A stretch of 31,686 nucleotides of DNA from JAZSQT01 sp045538075 (GTDB taxonomy: Bacteria; Chrysiogenota; Deferribacteres; Deferribacterales; Mucispirillaceae), in assembly GCA_045538075.1 (NCBI GenBank), contig JAZSQT010000129.1, positions 1 to 31,686 of the forward strand, written 5' to 3'. Below the pieces are notes generated by a model. That model searched no databases and was not told the DNA's origin. It was given only the letters and a program-made list of their open reading frames with translations. Within the stretch, counting starts at the first letter, position 1. Each line of letters starts with the position of its first letter. Positions 31,590 to 31,686 of this stretch are shown here, piece by piece. A program made the translations under genes and the position numbers.

Positions 31590-31679
31590 TATGAATACAA
31601 AAAATTTTATGACGAAATTTTAACCGAAATGTAACAATTTCAGGACAGAAATTGCACCGAAAAAATGAATATTTTTTCG
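31590..31679 (+). other. Right-edge cluster of inverted repeats, including the second copy of the 33-nt repeat
   Basis: 31590-31622 is the right copy of the repeat at 26682-26714. Next to it CAATTTC (31635-31641) pairs with GAAATTG (31648-31654) around AGGACA, and CGAAAAAAT (31658-31666) pairs perfectly with ATTTTTTCG (31671-31679) around GAAT. There is no T-tail, and no ORF covers the stretch. It may be a structured leader or a small RNA running off the window. Confidence 0.4.
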
Positions 31680-31686
31680 TAAGTGG

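Noticed and set aside
31642..31663. AGGACAGAAATTGCACCGAA resembles pieces of the glycine riboswitch (AGGACAGA and ACCGAA)
   Set aside because: The order of the pieces is inverted relative to the aptamer, the conserved P1 to P3 helices are missing, and no glycine gene follows in the window.

Overview
The window is a very AT-rich (roughly three-quarters A+T by eye), gene-dense stretch of a diderm bacterial chromosome. No phage, IS element, CRISPR array or plasmid function is visible. Ribosome-binding sites are purine-rich and several genes start at TTG or GTG. Many products carry lipoprotein signal peptides, and there is a complete Mre/PBP2/RodA rod-shape locus. The order rodA followed by a TIGR03960-type radical SAM gene is, as I recall, shared with Deltaproteobacteria and Deferribacterota-like lineages. 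Together with the LPP20/FlgT-like lipoproteins and the low GC this suggests a Deferribacterota-like or similar diderm; this is a low-confidence inference, and a spirochaete such as Brachyspira is not excluded.

Left part (1-6755): the 3' end of a GNAT acetyltransferase converges on an ATP-type phosphofructokinase (pfkA) across a shared terminator. Divergent from pfkA is an NhaC-type Na+/H+ antiporter with its own promoter, and a second convergent terminator separates it from a minus-strand acyl-CoA synthetase. That synthetase lies downstream of an unrecognised 288-residue gene. Then come a DNA-bending HU/IHF protein and dUTPase (dut), each with its own promoter.

Centre (6981-16164): a long co-directional run starts with a family-4 uracil-DNA glycosylase, so two uracil-exclusion functions (dut and UDG) lie side by side. 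It continues with an envelope cluster of five exported proteins: a CsgG-like lipoprotein, a FlgT-like periplasmic protein and three small LPP20-type proteins. Housekeeping genes follow: an APH-like/P-loop kinase fusion, an RNase Z-like hydrolase, an alpha/beta hydrolase, proC and a membrane-anchored low-complexity protein. A tRNA-Leu(CAG) gene with its own strong promoter lies head-on to this run. The five-gene envelope cluster resembles in logic the Vibrio flgO/flgP/flgT and Campylobacter flgP/flgQ flagellar outer-membrane disc modules, but differs in composition and is the best candidate for an undescribed assembly.

Right part (16415-31686): an isolated MoeA-like gene with divergent active-site loops, then mreB-mreC-mreD-mrdA-rodA, the TIGR03960/DUF2344 radical SAM gene and a TIGR02757-family gene, all tightly packed or overlapping. 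trxA follows with its own promoter and terminator. A 433-bp gap then holds a predicted structured RNA. After it come a ClsC-like phospholipase D lipoprotein and two tandem HExxH lipoprotein metalloproteases. A 33-nt sequence from the 433-bp gap recurs in imperfect form at the right edge, bracketing this surface/lipid gene set.
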